A DNA stretch of 34,123 bases from Hyella patelloides LEGE 07179 (GTDB taxonomy: Bacteria > Cyanobacteriota > Cyanobacteriia > Cyanobacteriales > Xenococcaceae): the NCBI RefSeq assembly GCF_900659865.1, contig NZ_LR213812.1, positions 1 to 34,123 on the forward strand, given 5' to 3'. Below the pieces are notes generated by a model. It did not search any database, had not been told where the DNA came from, and saw nothing but the letters and a program-made list of their open reading frames with translations. This document shows, piece by piece, positions 32,976-34,123 of the stretch. Position 1 is the first letter of the stretch. The number at the start of each line of letters is the position of its first letter. The translations under genes and the position numbers were made by a program.

Positions 32976-34123
32976 TTAGCTTTCCATTACCTTTTTATAA
33001 ATATCAATAGTTTGCTCATAATTAACTTCTGGAGTATATCTTTCTAGATAAATCTGACGACATTTGTAGTCTATTTTAGCCATTAACGATGGATTGTTTC
33101 CACATAATCTTAAAGTGTCTACCCAAGCATTGAGATTATGGGCTTCTACCAAAAAACCTGTTTCTCCCTCTGTAACTAATTCAGCTAACGCACCTAAATT
33201 GGACGCGATAACTCCTCTTCCGCAAGCAAAAGCTTCAATGACAACTCTACCAAAAGTTTCATGCCATTGAGATGGAACAACCACGATTGTCGATTGCTTA
33301 ATTGCATCAATAATTTTATCTTTAGTTTGATATCCTTGAAAATGAATATTGTGCAAATTGCGATCTTGTACAAATTTTTCTAATTCTTCTCTTTGTTCTC
33401 CATCTCCAATAATATTTAATTTCCATGTTGGCTGTGCTAGTTTTTCCCAAGCTATAAATAAGTTGATTAGTCCTTTTTCGGCTGATAAACGACCAAAGAA
33501 AAGAAAGGTAGGCTGCTCAGGAGTTGAAGTGATTTTTTGATTAGTTAAAGGGTCTGGAGTTATGTTAGGTTTAACAAACAAACGATCTTCAGGAATTCCT
33601 ACTTCAATAAATTTGTTAGCAGCAAATTGACTTGGAGTAATAAAAGCAGTTACATCATTTAACCAAGTTCCTCGCCAACGATTATAAGTTATCATGTTCC
33701 AAAGACTAAGAGATGCAGGTAAAGATTTTTTATAGCAACGCTTCACTACACCACGCCAAGGGTTTTTTCCTACACAGGCTTCACAAACTTTTCCTTCTCT
33801 AAAAAGATAAGCATTTAAACAAGCTAAACGAAAATTACGTAAATGTTGAATAGTGGGAATACCAAGAGATTGAGCAGCACTATGAATTGATGGAGAAAAC
33901 AGAGGAAAAAAATTTTGTACATGAACTAAATCAGGCTGATAAGATTGTAAATAAGCTCTTATTTCTCGATATTTACGATAATTCCAAGTAGTAGAGAAAA
34001 AAAGTTCTAGTTTATCAAGCGAAGAATAATTTTTAATATCATTATTGGTTTCTTCAATTAATTGAACTTGATGACCAGCATTCCTTAATATTTCAATTTC
34101 CGCCTCTGTAGATACATCTTCTC
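32976..34123 (-). CDS. Glycosyltransferase family 4 (partial, N-terminus beyond window)
   Basis: The reading frame is open from the right window edge to the TAG/TAA-side end at 32976, so the gene is cut and at least 382 residues long. The internal GTG at 33746 is not a real start, since the GT4 N-terminal half continues upstream (YQPDLVHVQNFFPLFSPSIH; IPTIQHLRNFRLACLNAYLF). The donor-binding half shows FLFFGRLSAEKGLINLF, NIIGDGEQREELEKFV and PSQWHETFGRVVIEAFACGRG with the ExxxxxxxE motif of GT4. A Cys-rich loop, CLNAYLFREGKVCEACVG followed by KRCYKK, is shared by a subset of GT4 enzymes. It probably adds a sugar to a surface glycan. It faces the methyltransferase operon. Confidence 0.9.
   Translation of the reverse strand, partial: EDVSTEAEIEILRNAGHQVQLIEETNNDIKNYSSLDKLELFFSTTWNYRKYREIRAYLQSYQPDLVHVQNFFPLFSPSIHSAAQSLGIPTIQHLRNFRLACLNAYLFREGKVCEACVGKNPWRGVVKRCYKKSLPASLSLWNMITYNRWRGTWLNDVTAFITPSQFAANKFIEVGIPEDRLFVKPNITPDPLTNQKITSTPEQPTFLFFGRLSAEKGLINLFIAWEKLAQPTWKLNIIGDGEQREELEKFVQDRNLHNIHFQGYQTKDKIIDAIKQSTIVVVPSQWHETFGRVVIEAFACGRGVIASNLGALAELVTEGETGFLVEAHNLNAWVDTLRLCGNNPSLMAKIDYKCRQIYLERYTPEVNYEQTIDIYKKVMES

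Noticed and set aside
33349-33746. GT4 gene start at the GTG 33746
   Set aside because: The same frame continues open to the window edge and encodes the normal N-terminal half of a GT4 enzyme; the GTG is an internal valine.
1-34123. CRISPR arrays, tRNA or rRNA genes, prophage
   Set aside because: No regularly spaced direct repeats, no tRNA-like cloverleaf or T-loop consensus, no rRNA segments and no phage structural genes were seen.

Overview
The window looks like the chromosome of a cyanobacterium. The DNA is AT-rich and carries the HIP1 octamer GCGATCGC more than twenty times (for example near 890, 1487, 3345, 8219, 12026, 13864, 18587, 23478 and 29777). It also encodes a CrtD-type carotenoid desaturase (myxoxanthophyll branch), a DUF3747/SLH surface protein, a PEP-CTERM protein and heptamer-type short repeats (STRR), a combination typical of unicellular or baeocyte-forming cyanobacteria. 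The genus cannot be fixed from the sequence. No rRNA, tRNA, CRISPR array or prophage was seen.

Layout. 1-804: two tandem copies of an unrecognised small protein gene with near-identical 3' ends; the first copy is cut by the window edge. 1010-4699: a sodium:solute symporter-like protein and, convergent to it, a GT39/ArnT-like glycosyltransferase. 4853-6542: the GTPase Obg with a terminator-like hairpin, then a GNAT acetyltransferase. 7241-9405: an ABC-2 permease/ATPase pair (Wzm/Wzt type, the ATPase with a C-terminal carbohydrate-binding-like domain) for polysaccharide export. 9667-14762: an EamA exporter, a YwqG-like protein, an AlkA-like glycosylase, an overlapping dipeptide-epimerase/DUF1611 pair resembling the DgcA-DgcN N-acetyl-glutamate route, and a DoxX protein. 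14891-16117: a lone TnpB with a shifted RuvC-II glutamate. 16268-19240: crtD and the SLH protein. 19410-25779, all on the minus strand: a DUF3365-HAMP haem sensor, a hypothetical protein, a DEP-domain protein, a PEP-CTERM protein, a rhomboid protease, a GNAT enzyme and MiaE. An IS630-like transposase tail lies between the hypothetical and the DEP gene. 26046-28931: a PPP-type phosphatase, a pterin carbinolamine dehydratase with an apparent signal peptide, and an NfeD/SPFH pair.

29070-34123 is a surface-polysaccharide region. It holds a WecG/TagA glycosyltransferase, an acyltransferase overlapping two SAM methyltransferases, and a GT4 glycosyltransferase that runs off the right edge. Inside it an orphan HigA antitoxin, preceded by only the last codons of HigB, sits between two diverged ~185 bp copies of the wecG 5' end. 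Together with Wzm/Wzt and the GT39 enzyme, these genes suggest a locus diversified for cell-surface glycan synthesis and export. The most interesting items are the scarred higBA insertion, the TnpB variant, the DgcA/DgcN-like operon and the exported-looking pterin dehydratase.
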